NCBI GenBank assembly: GCA_035079385.1 | Contig: JAVHKY010000003.1 | Coordinates: forward strand, 26,551,501-26,615,500 | Direction: 5' to 3' | Length of the DNA stretch: 64,000 nt | Source of the DNA: Aspidiotus rigidus | Lineage: Eukaryota > Arthropoda > Insecta > Hemiptera > Diaspididae | Shown here: positions 9,063-20,496 of the stretch, piece after piece | How positions within the stretch are numbered: the first letter of the stretch is position 1 | Layout of the letters: each line of letters begins with the position of its first letter | Position numbers and translations under genes: made by a program | Notes under the pieces: model-generated | The model's input: only the letters and a program-made list of their open reading frames with translations | Databases searched by the model: none | Told to the model about the DNA's origin: nothing

Positions 9063-12000
9063 ATGATACACTGAATGAAATTTCAATAAAAGGAAAAATT
9101 TTAGTGATAGATATACTTACCGCAGAAAATTATTGAATTAATCAAGATGACAGGTTACGGGTATCGGGTAAGACGGAAAACTGACATGAAAATATGTGTA
9201 TGTGTCATTATCAAGTACTTACCAGAATATACGAGTATAACTATTCTAACGGAGTTGAACAATTGAAGATCAAAAATTGGATACCTAGATGAGGAAAATA
9301 AGATTATTCAAAAGATTTGTGCGAGTAGAATACCAGCTGTGATGCTGTTCACTGTCAAATATAAATATTCCTGCGATTTACACAGATGTGTATATTTTCC
9401 CACAAATTTTCATACCTCAGCAGAAGCTTAACTAAGCAGAAGCTTAGGAAAAACTGATGAGCACTTGATGCAAAATGCATGTACGGAGACTCTAAAGAAA
9501 CACAATAGGCTAGTTACTGCATTTTTTTGTTGTTTTGACGAACTGTAAACTATGTCAATCGAATAATAAAAGAGAAAAATATTTTCGAGAATCAACAGGA
9601 GAATTCTACCGCAACCCCACTTCAAAAGGAACCGCATTAAGCATTTCAATAGCCGTGGCATTCTAATTCAAATCATTCACAAATTGCTATTTTAATGGCG
9701 ATAAATACTCCAAAGAAGAAGAGGAGAAAACAAAAAATTTAATTAAAAAAGGTAAATGATTAAATTCTCATAAAATTACAAACAACAATGATTATTAGGT
9801 ATTACATAAAAAATAGTAAGTACTGACAATTCATTTGTCTGTTTCATCTTAATTTAATGTACCGGTAGGTATATGTACTGTACTTAAGTATATAACGAAG
9901 AAGAAATGATCATTGTTTTTGGGTTAGGTACATCGATAGACATCGTGCCAAGAGTAGGTACCTATAAGTTATATTTAAAAAATATGTAGGTATATATCAT
10001 AGTTTCCTCAATATGATTTTATTTTTGGTTGGACGACTTGAACATCATCCAGTTTGTGAAAATCTCATAGAAGTCGTTATTTTGAAAATTAGCTTAAGAA
10101 TTACACTATCCATAAAGAAGGATAAAAAAGTATACATTATTATTATTATGTAAAAAATCAGAGCGATCACGGATACGTCTTAGAGACGCTTTAACAATAA
10201 TACTTATTTACATGTTATTTAAAATAGTTCTACTGAATACAATACTGTACATTAATTACAAGATAATTATTTTGCATTAATTTTTTCGAATACATGCGAT
10301 ATAACAAAACAAGGAAGATATAATTTATTAATATTTTACGGCACCTATTTTAAAATGCTTTCGGATCAACAATAATTATTCTATAATCGCTTCTTGGTAA
10401 GTATAATACGCAGAAATTGATAAAATACGGTAACAGAATATTCTATCTTCAATTGGTGTGATACACCTTCAACATACTGTAATTATGGACCGATCTCTTA
10501 CGATGAGAGTCAAAACAAAAATTTACTCATCAAAGCTGCAATCACAAACCATCGCTCTCTGTCTGACCAGTTGAAAATAGAAGAACCTGAAAATATAGTA
10601 AAGTTTTATCCCATTATTATTCGAGTGATCGTTAGCCTACCAATAGTGATATTTTTGTGAAAGTTTTAATTAAAGTGCTCAAAATTACAATTTTGGATGA
10701 GACTTTGATGGGTTTTACATTTGTGAAGTGGCTGCTAATTAACTCATGATTATTATGACTGCATTTTTTTCTTCCAGGAGAATTCTATTTTTTACCAAGC
10801 CTATGTTAAGTATAATGTATTATAATACGTCAGGCTAGCCATATTATATATTTTTTCCATCCATGACCTGGAATTATGAATACACCCCAGAGTTTCTAAA
10901 AAATAACTCATCTTCTCTGCCTTCCTCCAAGTCGAAAATAATAATGAAGTCTAGCAGTTGTACAGAGGACGTAATGAAGAATTTTTTTGAAAAATACGAA
11001 TATATTTACGTAGACAGCATCGGTGTAGCTGCTCAGGCCTACAAAAATAATGCGGAGATGTTCTTATACGGGTTGTGATGATATTCGTAGTGGCAAGATA
11101 AATTATTAAAAGTTATAAAGCGAAATTTCAGGTTATTCTTTTGTATTTATCAAAAAAGAGAATTTCGCGGTGATCTAAGATGCGCGGATAAAAGTAAAAA
11201 TCAAGTTTAATATTTATTATGAAAAAAAAAAAGTGAAAAGAAAAATAATGCCTACATAGTATCGCACAAATTTTAAAAGCAATAAAATATCTACAACGCG
11301 ACTATGATGTAAACTTTTATCCATTATGAAAGTTGATGCATTAAGACCTTCAAGATCAAAATGATAATGGGAAGTTCGCTTTTCCGTCTCTATATAACCG
11401 TTATACGTATGGAAAACACGCCAACGCGATCTTCTTCTTTCTCACTTTGAGTATTCGGGTGCTATCTTTTTTCACCATAACATCCTCTACTCGATATGCT
11501 TTTCTCTCGCTCGATTATAATGGATTTTTTGACTCATTCTATCCTTATTTTATAATGGGACCATTAGTATGTTCAATAATACTCGCGACTAATGTGTAAC
11601 GTAAAACTCCCTAACCAGGTTTTAGTTTTCCATTTATTGGAAGGTAGTATGGCCGCGTTACCGAATTTTCTTTTTCCATTTGTTTGGTCGTTTTTCGAAC
11701 TCTCACATACGCACACACTTGTATGTAAACGTCGGGCTTGGCTTAATACAGCATGAGCGTGGTTGTATTTTGTACGGTTACCTACTCAATAAGCCACGTT
11801 GTCGTACCCAAATGAATCCAAAAATTCTTCGAATTAATCTGTCCAGTTGTTTTGTCCAGTAAGCTTTTAATAAAGATTTATTCTTATTACACGGTAATAT
11901 TTTCGTCGTTCGGATAACTGAAGATTTAGTTTACACCGAAGGGTGAACAGTTGAGTGCGCGGTGGTTCTTGAACAAGAAGTTTTTTTAGTACCTACATAA

Positions 12001-12780
12001 AATTAGTTTATTTAAGACCACTTCTTCGATCTTGAAAAAAAAAATAAAAATAATAATAAAAAGTCGTACTTAATATAATAAACAACGCACAAGATACAAA
12101 AAAGTTGAAATATCGATTTTAAAAATGACAAGTGTTCGAGAGAGAAATTGACGGCCATCTGAAATGATGTGAGTTCGCGTTTTGTAATAGTACCTCCATT
12201 TTTATTATGTCCCTGAAATATAGTAGGTACTGAGAAATTACTCCCGGGATGATTATGATTTTAACAGGAACCTGTTGTTTCATGGAAATTTAAGTAGGTA
12301 TTTCGGAAAAATTATCTGCCGCTCGCCATCTTCCTGAGAAATTATGGTTCTGATGAATGGGGGCTCTGACCTGCTTCAGCAGTATGGAAGAATTCCGACT
12401 ATCGATCGCTCTATCTATTTTAGCAAGAAAAATGAAATTCTGGTCATCGAGCTTTATACTGCTGTTTAAAGTAGAATTGACGTATATGCAAAAACAACGA
12501 TCATGGAAAGCAAATCAAAATTCCCCGATTCGATAAAGTGTTCAAAAGAATATCAGATCAGAGCTCCGCTTGGATGCGCCACTTTCCATACAAAATGAAG
12601 CTGCATCTCATGAGATGATAATACCGTCCACCTGCTGGACTCAAACCTGACGAACTAAAGAACGAGGCAAAAAACGCGGTTTAATTTTCCATAGGAACGA
12701 ACGGATAGCCGTTCGTTCTCCCATAAGACCTGTGTTAAAGACCATTCTTAGTACGTCACGTATGCTACCCACTGGTCCCA
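9063..12780. other. Gene-poor AT-rich stretch
   Basis: No gene or repeat family was recognised in this 3.7-kb stretch. Short open frames at 9428-9661 (-), 10863-11078 (+) and 11680-11862 (+) show no domain or splice partner. A 3' exon of the adhesion gene could hide on the - strand, but no hydrophobic GPI-signal-like exon in the right phase was found. Confidence 0.5.
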
Positions 12781-12785
12781 TATAT

Positions 12786-13055
12786 TAAGGCTTTCACACT
12801 ATTGCAGATAGTATAGCGTTTGCCTGATTCCTTATCTTGCTGAACATATCTTCATTTCAATATTTTACATCTTAAATCAAATGTATTGAGAAATATTGGG
12901 ATATTTGCTTCACTCTGGTATTCAAATAATTTGTAAACCAATGAAATGAGAGTGATAATACCAAAATTCAGAAACCAAAGGTTTTTTTATTACGTTTGGC
13001 GAGATAAGGAATCAGGCAAACGTTGTACTATCCACAATAGTGTGAAAGCCTTATG
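12786..13055. mobile_element. MITE with about 50-bp terminal inverted repeats (TA-flanked)
   Basis: The left end AAGGCTTTCACACTATTG at 12788 is mirrored at 13037-13055, and both arms continue into GTTTGCCTGATTCCTTATCT. The ends abut TA, so insertion into TA (Tc1/mariner-like) is likely. The interior is AT-rich and non-coding. A diverged relative with the same AGCCTTTCACACTT-type end lies at 35621-35904. Confidence 0.75.
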
Positions 13056-13078
13056 GCCGTATTACAAAGAACACAATA

Positions 13079-13224
13079 TTGTGACCTGCGATGAGAAAAG
13101 GATGCTGATCATTGCCCATTGGCGCAGGAACACCATTTCTCACTGATGATTGGACATCTAATCAGAGAGAAATGGTGTTCCTATCAGTAGGCAATGAGCA
13201 TCCTTTTCTCAACGCAGGTCACAA
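13079..13224. mobile_element. Hairpin MITE (family 2, copy 1)
   Basis: This is an almost perfect palindrome. TTGTGACCTGCGATGAGAAA on the left mirrors the right end ..TTTTCTCAACGCAGGTCACAA, and the inner arms (GGTGTTCCTATC / GCGCAGGAACACC) also pair. It starts 23 bp after the previous MITE. A second copy is at 45005-45132, next to the Penelope-like element. Confidence 0.8.
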
Positions 13225-13522
13225 TTCAATTTTCACAATTTCACTACTACTAGTTGATATTGATACCAATTTTTAAAAATGATGCTTACAAAAATTAGGG
13301 CATTGAAAACTACAAATTCAACATGTACTCTAATATACTTACTATTTATATAAGAGCCTATGTTGAAATGGAAACGAAATAATGGAAAATAAATTACTTA
13401 TCTTCTCTTTAATTTTTCACTAGAGGCACTTGGACGTTTCAAGTCTTCAGATCCAAAATGGCGGGCGGACATACCCATTGTCTGTAGTGCCCTAATTTAG
13501 CGCTGCAATCGCGATCACTATC

Positions 13523-13659
13523 TATAGTCTGTCCGCAAATAGAATGGGTAACGTAAACAAACCCGCGAACCGCTTCCTCGCATCGTAATCAATTTTTTTT
13601 GCATGAAAGCGGGTCGCGGGTTTGCTTACGTGACCCATTCTATTAGCGGACAGACTATA
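13523..13659. mobile_element. Hairpin MITE with TATAGTCT termini (copy 1)
   Basis: The arms TATAGTCTGTCCGCAAATAG and its inverse at 13640-13659 pair for about 58 bp, through CAAACCCGCGAACCGC. The loop is short and T-rich. It shares the terminal TATAGTCT with the otherwise different hairpin at 15046-15177, which suggests related transposase recognition. Confidence 0.8.
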
Positions 13660-14486
13660 AGACCCGCTTTCCAGCAATCACCTTTGTTGAGCCACAACAG
13701 CGCATGCGCAGCAGATCCCGCACTCGTGATTGAGAGTTAGGGGTCTTCTGATAAGGCTACACCTACCGCTAGTCCGCTACAATGAACAGAAGTTGGCAAT
13801 CTGGTATTTGAGTAACCTCCTAAACCAAAGATTTTGTTTCCGTTGCCCTGATCGAGTTCTATGCTATCCTAATCAACGTTGCCGAAAAGTTGCAATCATT
13901 GGACACTTTCAAATTTCATTGATAAGAAGTGGCAATCTGATCATTGAATTGCCCGTTTCTCAAGTTGCTTGTTATTGAGTCGTTGCCAACTTTTGTACAT
14001 TATGAGAGACCTCTTTTGAGGACGAACGTGTTGACGCGTATAAAAATATCCTTTGTTTTAGTCCGGAGCTCAGTAGTCCCAGGCTAATTACTCTTCATTT
14101 CACCAGCGACTTCATGATTTGTTGATCCTATATTCCCAGCAAACTCGAAGAATACTTTCTACAATGTATAGGATGAAGTACTCCCACTACAGTGAAGTAA
14201 AGTTTATCTTGCTTACTAGAATTATTGTTGCCCACTTTCTTATGTATCCATTACTAATAGAGAAATATTACCTACAAATTATTCAGCATTTGGAAAACAC
14301 CCTAGTAACATCATGATAGTAATATTTCGATACCTATTCTGCGTTTATGCCGTAATCGATTCGTTCTCTGTCCTCAATATGAAACGATTCAAGTTGTCTA
14401 GAGAAGGAATAGAAAATGGTCACCCATGTGTGTATAAATGAAGTGGTAAGTTCACGCTAAATATTTACATTCACTTCTAGTTAATA

Positions 14487-15015
14487 CTGGCCGAGGCAAA
14501 ATTATGTTACTAGTTAAATTGAAGTTTGCCCGGAGTTCACTCCAGCTCAAAAACATGAAACGTTAGATGTACCCTTCAGATGTACAAAATGTGTATCTCA
14601 ATTTTATCCTCAATTTGCGTCTCTATTGAACTTCGTACTCGAGTTATGGATCAAATGTGCCAAAATTCCTGAAAATTAAAAATTGTTCAAACTTCTAAGT
14701 ATATTTTATCTGATTTGAAAGCGAAATTAAACGCTGATTCCGAAAAAAATACCTAAATACATTACAAAGCTTGAAAGTGGGCGATTTTTTAATTTATTTG
14801 GAAATCTTGACAAATTGGTCAATTTTTGGCTCATTTTGGTTCATATCTCGGTTCAGAAAATTTGTAGAAAGTTGGGTAGGAGCCCAAATTGAAGGTAAAA
14901 TTGAGATACCAATTTTGTAGATCTAAAGTAAACATCTAACGTTTTGTATTTTCACGTTGGAACAGATTTAGTGCAAACACCCATTTAACTGATAACATCA
15001 TGTTGTTCCACCCAG
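14487..15015. mobile_element. Small foldback element, diverged relative of the 20.6-23.9 kb element
   Basis: Both ends match the giant element at 20615-23905 in diverged form. They share GGCAAAATTATGTTACTAGT, a segment with AACGTTAGATG, a TGTATCTCAATTTTATC segment and GAGTTATGGATCAAATGTGCC, present in inverse at 14820-15015. The arms are about 200 bp and the core about 100 bp. It lacks the long tandem arrays of its large relative. Flanking dinucleotides are TA (left) and CA (right), consistent with a TA target with one later mutation. Confidence 0.75.
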
Positions 15016-15045
15016 CATAATGATGTGAGTACAGTATAGAATACC

Positions 15046-15177
15046 TATAGTCTCTTCACGTTAAGAAAGGATTGGAGGACGTACCTTGAGAACGGAACGG
15101 CAGATTAAAATTATCTTATTCGGCGTACCGTCCTCAAGGTACGTTTTTCTATCCTTTCTCAACGTGAAGAGACTATA
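15046..15177. mobile_element. Hairpin MITE with TATAGTCT termini (copy 2)
   Basis: The arms run TATAGTCTCTTCACGTTAAG to GAAAGGAT, continue into ACGTACCTTGAG, and are mirrored on the right. The loop is about 20 bp around 15110. It starts about 30 bp after the small foldback element ends. Confidence 0.8.
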
Positions 15178-18100
15178 AATTTTGTTTAAATGAAGATGAT
15201 CGGTGCACAATTTCTCTCGATTCGTTAATTTGATACAGTAGCTTTCTAAGGCACGTTCTAGATGTTCAATTTCATGATTGATTGATTCACAAAATAAGAT
15301 TAATTCTGAATGGTTGGCGAAGGGTGTAAAATGTAAATCAAAACCACTGCGTGTGTGAATGTGATATCTTTGATATTTTTTAATCGTCATGATACATCTT
15401 TCCTTGATCAGCGTGGAGTTTCCTCCACATGGTCAATTACCGATATTGAAGTCCACTCGATTCTAAAGTGTAATTTGTCAAAATTTATAAATTTTAACCC
15501 GCGAAATCGAAATGCTGCGGAGCGATTTATCCCAGTTAATTATCTCAGGAATTAACTTTTGTCAATTTCAGGGTATGTAAAATTCAACAATGTTTGGTGT
15601 TTGATGGCGCCCTGAATTGGGAAGCGGTATGCAGTCAAAGGTCCATTATCAACAATATTGTTAGCAAATGAGTAGGTAGAATTTTGGACAGTAATATTGA
15701 CCGTCCAGAACACGCTTAAAGCTATGGGGTTTTGAAGTTGTACAGAATTCGTCCTTTAGCTGAATGATTACCGTTCAATCTAATTCTTGATGAAGATTCG
15801 ACGACGCACGTAGGCCTACATCATTTTGGTATTTGAGCAAATACATTGTAGGATCGCATCAGTATCAATGATAGTTTCTTCATAATGGGTATTGAATAGG
15901 TAATAGGACTTGTTTCAAATCTAATTTCGGAGTTACTCAGAATGATCCAAGCGATTTGTTCAATTTAATTATATTTGTCTTATGACGTCAATAGGTACCT
16001 AATGGAGTTGGATCTGTGTCATATGTACTAAAATCTAAAGTTGAATAGAAATAAGGATAGAGGAAGTTGGTTTTAAGGTTTTTCCAAAAAAGTTGAACAA
16101 AAAAGTTTGTGAGAAGTTTTACTACAACTACAAGAGAGGAAAGAATGCAACAGCAACTGCTGATACCAGAATTCTTGAAGTGTCTAATAAGTTGTATTTG
16201 CTTGACGCGGAGGACGAAATATGGAAGCTTCCCGAAATAAGGACCTACCCGAAAAGGTGATAATCATAGATTAGTGATAAGAGTCTGGAGTAATGAAAAT
16301 CTGTTTACGTCCCATGTAACTTGAAACAAACTTTTATAGTAATTAACTAGTCCTAATGAGTTTTTTACCTATTCCAACAAGTATGAGAAAATTATAAGTG
16401 CAAACTAAAGTTTTTTATGATGAAATTTCTAGTGTATACCAGTGTCCAAAAAGGTGTACACATTAGCCCTACTAGTAGAGCACCCTCTGCATCAGTTCCA
16501 CGTCTGCAAAGAGATGAGTGTGTAGAATTGAATCTTTTCAGGAGGGACTTGCCAAGATTTGTTTACAATGTACAGCCGTTAAGCCTGGTTGAGTTTATAT
16601 TAGGAGCGAATATTCCGTTTACAAGAAGTAGCATCCAAGACCCAGTTTTATGTGCCTAGAATCTAATTAGTGATCTCTCTTAGAGAACTTTAATGATGAC
16701 CCTGGAAAGACAAGCCGTTCCATTTTGAGTCTCTCAAGTCTCGATAGCTTTCTTGGAATTTGACTAGCATTCTATTTATCCAAAGACTCAGACATAAACG
16801 ATACATTACAAGTTAATTCTGGAAATCCTCAAGCGTGACGAATGTTCGATACATTCGACTCGAGAAATTTAATTCTTACGAAGTGTGTAGTATATCATTA
16901 CGCTAATGTATTCCTTTTTCGCGTGTCTTCTGTACGACGAAGGAAATACTTCCACGACTAAGGCTCGAATCGAGAAATTTGTGATATCGATGTTCTTTTG
17001 TTTTTGAAAATTTTCCTTCCATGTTTACGAATCGGGGACTACCTACATAATATTGTAAAAAATTCTTTTTCTCATCTTTCCCACCTTCACATTCTTCTAT
17101 AAAATCGCCGTTACAGTCGAGCGATTTCCATTTTTTTTTTCTCGCGTTCCTTGCTACTCAAAGCACGCTATCAAAAATGGAAGTATAAAAAGGAAGCCTT
17201 AACTCTTTAATGTAATGTCCCAAACGTGCAGATATTTCTCTAGCGCGTACATCAGGAAGATATTTTCCAAAATATAGCAGCGGTGTGGCACCTTTACCCC
17301 ACAGTATGGAGTATCATCTAGCGTTTCGTCTACTCTGTATGGCGCAGGTACATAAATTATTCATCCGCTGTCAGTTCTATTATCATAATGCAAAACGTTC
17401 GTTTGTTTTGTATTAAAGTACACGTTTTTTCGTATTATAATTTTGTATAGAATAAATACCGCACTTGCTTGAGTGCGTATGCGTCGAGGGCGCTTCGTGC
17501 ACGTGGTGTGTGAAGGTATTCTGTACCAACCCTGACCATTTTTGACGGCTTCTACACCATTATTCTGGCATCATTTCCTCTTATATGTACTTTCGACCTC
17601 CTCTTCCGTGGAGCGTTTTTTTATTTGGTTAACGTTATAACCTTCGTAGGACGAGTGAAGTAGCTATTTAACTTTTTTTTTCCCTGTTATACGGAAGGGA
17701 TCGTGTATGCTTTTTTTCTGTTTCTCTTTTCGCTGGTCAACGTCCGGCGACGAATTTCAAATATAATGTAAAATAGATATGTATATGATTTGAGTTGTCT
17801 AAAAGCAAAGTCATGAGGTATTCCATCTTTACAGGAGATTCAAAACTTTTTCTCAAGTCCAGTTTGAAAATTTATTCATGTTCAAATGACTACAAATTAT
17901 TAAAATTGAAATTTTCAATCATTCATCATCTTGTTTTTGTTGTGAAGAAGATTTGTAGCGTGGATACGTAACGCTTTTTCAAAGTGACAGAATTAAATTT
18001 TAAATGTTACAGCTAAGCTCCATAACTCCGTCCAGTTAGGTGTTACAAGAGAGACCTTGTGAGGACTTTTTTTTTTTTTTTAATTTAATGTCGAGTATTT

Positions 18101-19285
18101 TACATCTTTTGTTTATTTTCCGGAATGTGCGTTTTCTTTTCAAAAATTTAGAATTTTGCCCCTCGCCCCTTTGCAACACTTCTACCCCGAAAAAATTTAT
18201 GACCACGAAGGTGGAAAAAAGGGGTTTTGCATGTAGTAGAACCTAGAAATCTTCGTTGAGGCGGTATATTTTTCAGGAAACTTGAAACGAGTTAGGACGA
18301 ATTACGAGCTGCGAGTTTTATAGACGAGAAGGTACTCAAATATGGAGAGCTGGGAGATGTTTTGACGTCATCCAAGAAGAATTTTTAGCTAGGAGGATTC
18401 AAAAAAAATAAAGTGCAAGCGGATGTGACGTCATCAAAATATGACACCCTCAATGACCTTGAATGATTCGGAGACTTACAAATGGAAGAAAGCTTTTCCT
18501 GAGTCATCAGTAAGTGACGTTATCAGATGGCTTAAATCTCAGTAAAAACAGGGCGTGACGTCAAGAAATCTCACAACTTTGAGTAGGTTGCAATACCATC
18601 AGATGTAATGTCATCAGTGGACCCGGAGAATTGTCGATTGAGGAGTAAAAGGACGTAGCTAGATGATCGATCTATTTGTGGGGCCTAGAAAGATTTTTTA
18701 CCAAGAAATATAGAAAAGGAGACTTCTAATAATCAGAACCTGAGAACAACGAAGAGGGATTTAATCGCAGACAGTAGGGTTAGCTGGAACATAGTTAGGA
18801 AGGAGAGGGAACTAGTTTATGGTAGACTACAGAAAACAGTAGGGATTGTAAAATATGCTTGTTTCTTGTTATATTTGTGATGAAGAGGGGATACAAAAGA
18901 TGCACCTCCAAGTTACTGTGGATTTATCTTATTCGGTGAGAGAAATTGAGGTTTCGACGAGAATTGTTTTCATGAGACATTTTTGAACCTTAGTTGTCGA
19001 AATAAAGTCTGTACCAGGGAGGTCGACTGCCGACGCCGTTCGAATCTCTAAATATCGGAGGTCATGCAGTGTAAATGGCGAGACAATTCTTGCAAAAATT
19101 TTCCTTTTTTTGATAACAAGGGAGATTTTTGAGGTTTATCAGACGTTCTTAGAAGAAAAAGCGAATTGATCGCTAAAAGCAGCTCAAATTAAATAAGAGA
19201 AATAAAAAGAATTCATTCATTTTCTTAAAGCAATGATGAAAGTCGCGGAAGAAGAAGTGATAAACAAATTTTTTTTCGTCCCTAC
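15178..19285. other. Non-coding stretch with TGACGTCA-bearing repeat near 18.3-18.6 kb
   Basis: No gene was recognised. Three exact TGACGTCA palindromes and near-matches cluster at 18363-18620 within loosely repeated sequence (ag..gacgtcatc). Another is at 15983. A TATAAAAAG-like string occurs at about 17185 without a convincing downstream gene. Remaining 3' exons of the Ig adhesion gene may lie here unrecognised. Confidence 0.5.
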
Positions 19286-19408
19286 CTGAACTAAATGTTT
19301 GCTTCTTTTCCAACGATGGCTGTCTCGCGTGTTTCCTAACAACATCCACTTTCACGCCAACAGGTTTTGTGGGTTGCACTTTCGACGACTTTGTTACGTC
19401 CTCATACC
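19286..19408 (-). CDS. Lachesin/IgLON-like adhesion protein, linker exon 2
   Basis: A 123-nt exon with a TTTTTGCAG acceptor and a TTCAG/GTAGGG donor (- strand). It accepts one base from the exon at 24327-24389 and reads YEDVTKSSKVQPTKPVGVKV and then VVRKHARQPSLEKKQTFSS. It has no Ig fold. This is the variable, basic, Ser/Lys-rich stalk between Ig3 and the C-terminal GPI signal in this family. Phase match on both sides supports it. The exon carrying the GPI signal was not found. Confidence 0.7.
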
Positions 19409-20496
19409 CTGCAAAAACCCACAAAACCGGTTATTGTCATGAAGAAAAAATTCAAAAATTATGAAATTAGAATTTTACTGATAGGATTTTAGCGCAAAGA
19501 TAACATTTGATAAGCGAAAGAGAAATGTTTGAAAAGGAAGAAACGTAATTGAAAAGCGTAACCATTTTCTTCGTTTGCGAGAGGAACTCTTTCGAAGTAG
19601 ATTCATAGGATCCATTAATTCTTAACGAGAGTTTTGGCTCATTCTTTCCTCAATTCTTTCGTTAGGAATTCTGGAGTAGGGGTTGGATGATTTTCTGACT
19701 CCCTTACTATACAACCTGGCTTCAGCGGATTGGTGTCCGAAGAAGAGGTGGAAAGAATCGCAGGTAGTCTAAACGAGAGACGGATCCAAAGGAGAATTTT
19801 GAGTAAGAAATCGATTTTTTTTTTCATGTAGAAATTTCTAACCTAATTTTTAATTTTTTTTTGTCGATGTGCTTCTTTTGAATTTTAAGTATTTTTTGGA
19901 TTAGGGACCTGTCTACGATCTAATCAGGTTTGTTATCTCCTCTTATTGATATGTTTCATGTATTTATTCTAACCCCAATTTTATTTCCTAGAAGTCCATA
20001 CGCGCGCCCTGACATGTATAAGCTTGAAACTTAGAAAAAATTTCGACCTATCGGCTTCTCTATTAGGTTTTCGGATTGGGTCATCCTCTCTAGGAAAGAG
20101 GAGGATGCGATTATCTCGACCCTCTGGCCCTCATCCTGATTCACCTGTATTATACGGGTAGGAGAGGGCTATTGACGTCATGCTCCTGATTTCAAATAAC
20201 ATTGACCTACATTAGGACTTCAACAAATGTCCAACACATTTGAGTTAGCCTAATCATCTTGATTTAGACGTATTAAGATATCTGAAACATACTCCTAATC
20301 ACGATTCGACCTACTTCTGGAACTCTTCTCTGAAAGTTGATTTATTGATTTTCAGTACACAATTATGAATGATATTCATTTGCTTTCTTACATAAGAGGC
20401 TCTTTGCGTGAACTACTGTTAAGTTCTTCATCAGTTGATTGAGTAGACAGATATGGAACTCGAATTCTTCTCGTTTTTAAGGCGACCTATTTTTTT

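Noticed and set aside
9428..9661. Possible hydrophobic GPI-signal exon of the adhesion gene on - strand
   Set aside because: The nearest acceptor gives the wrong phase with an immediate stop, and the hydrophobic part is not at the C-terminus.
17180..17500. TATA-like TATAAAAAGG followed by AG-rich sequence, a candidate promoter
   Set aside because: No exon or signal peptide follows on the + strand within reach.
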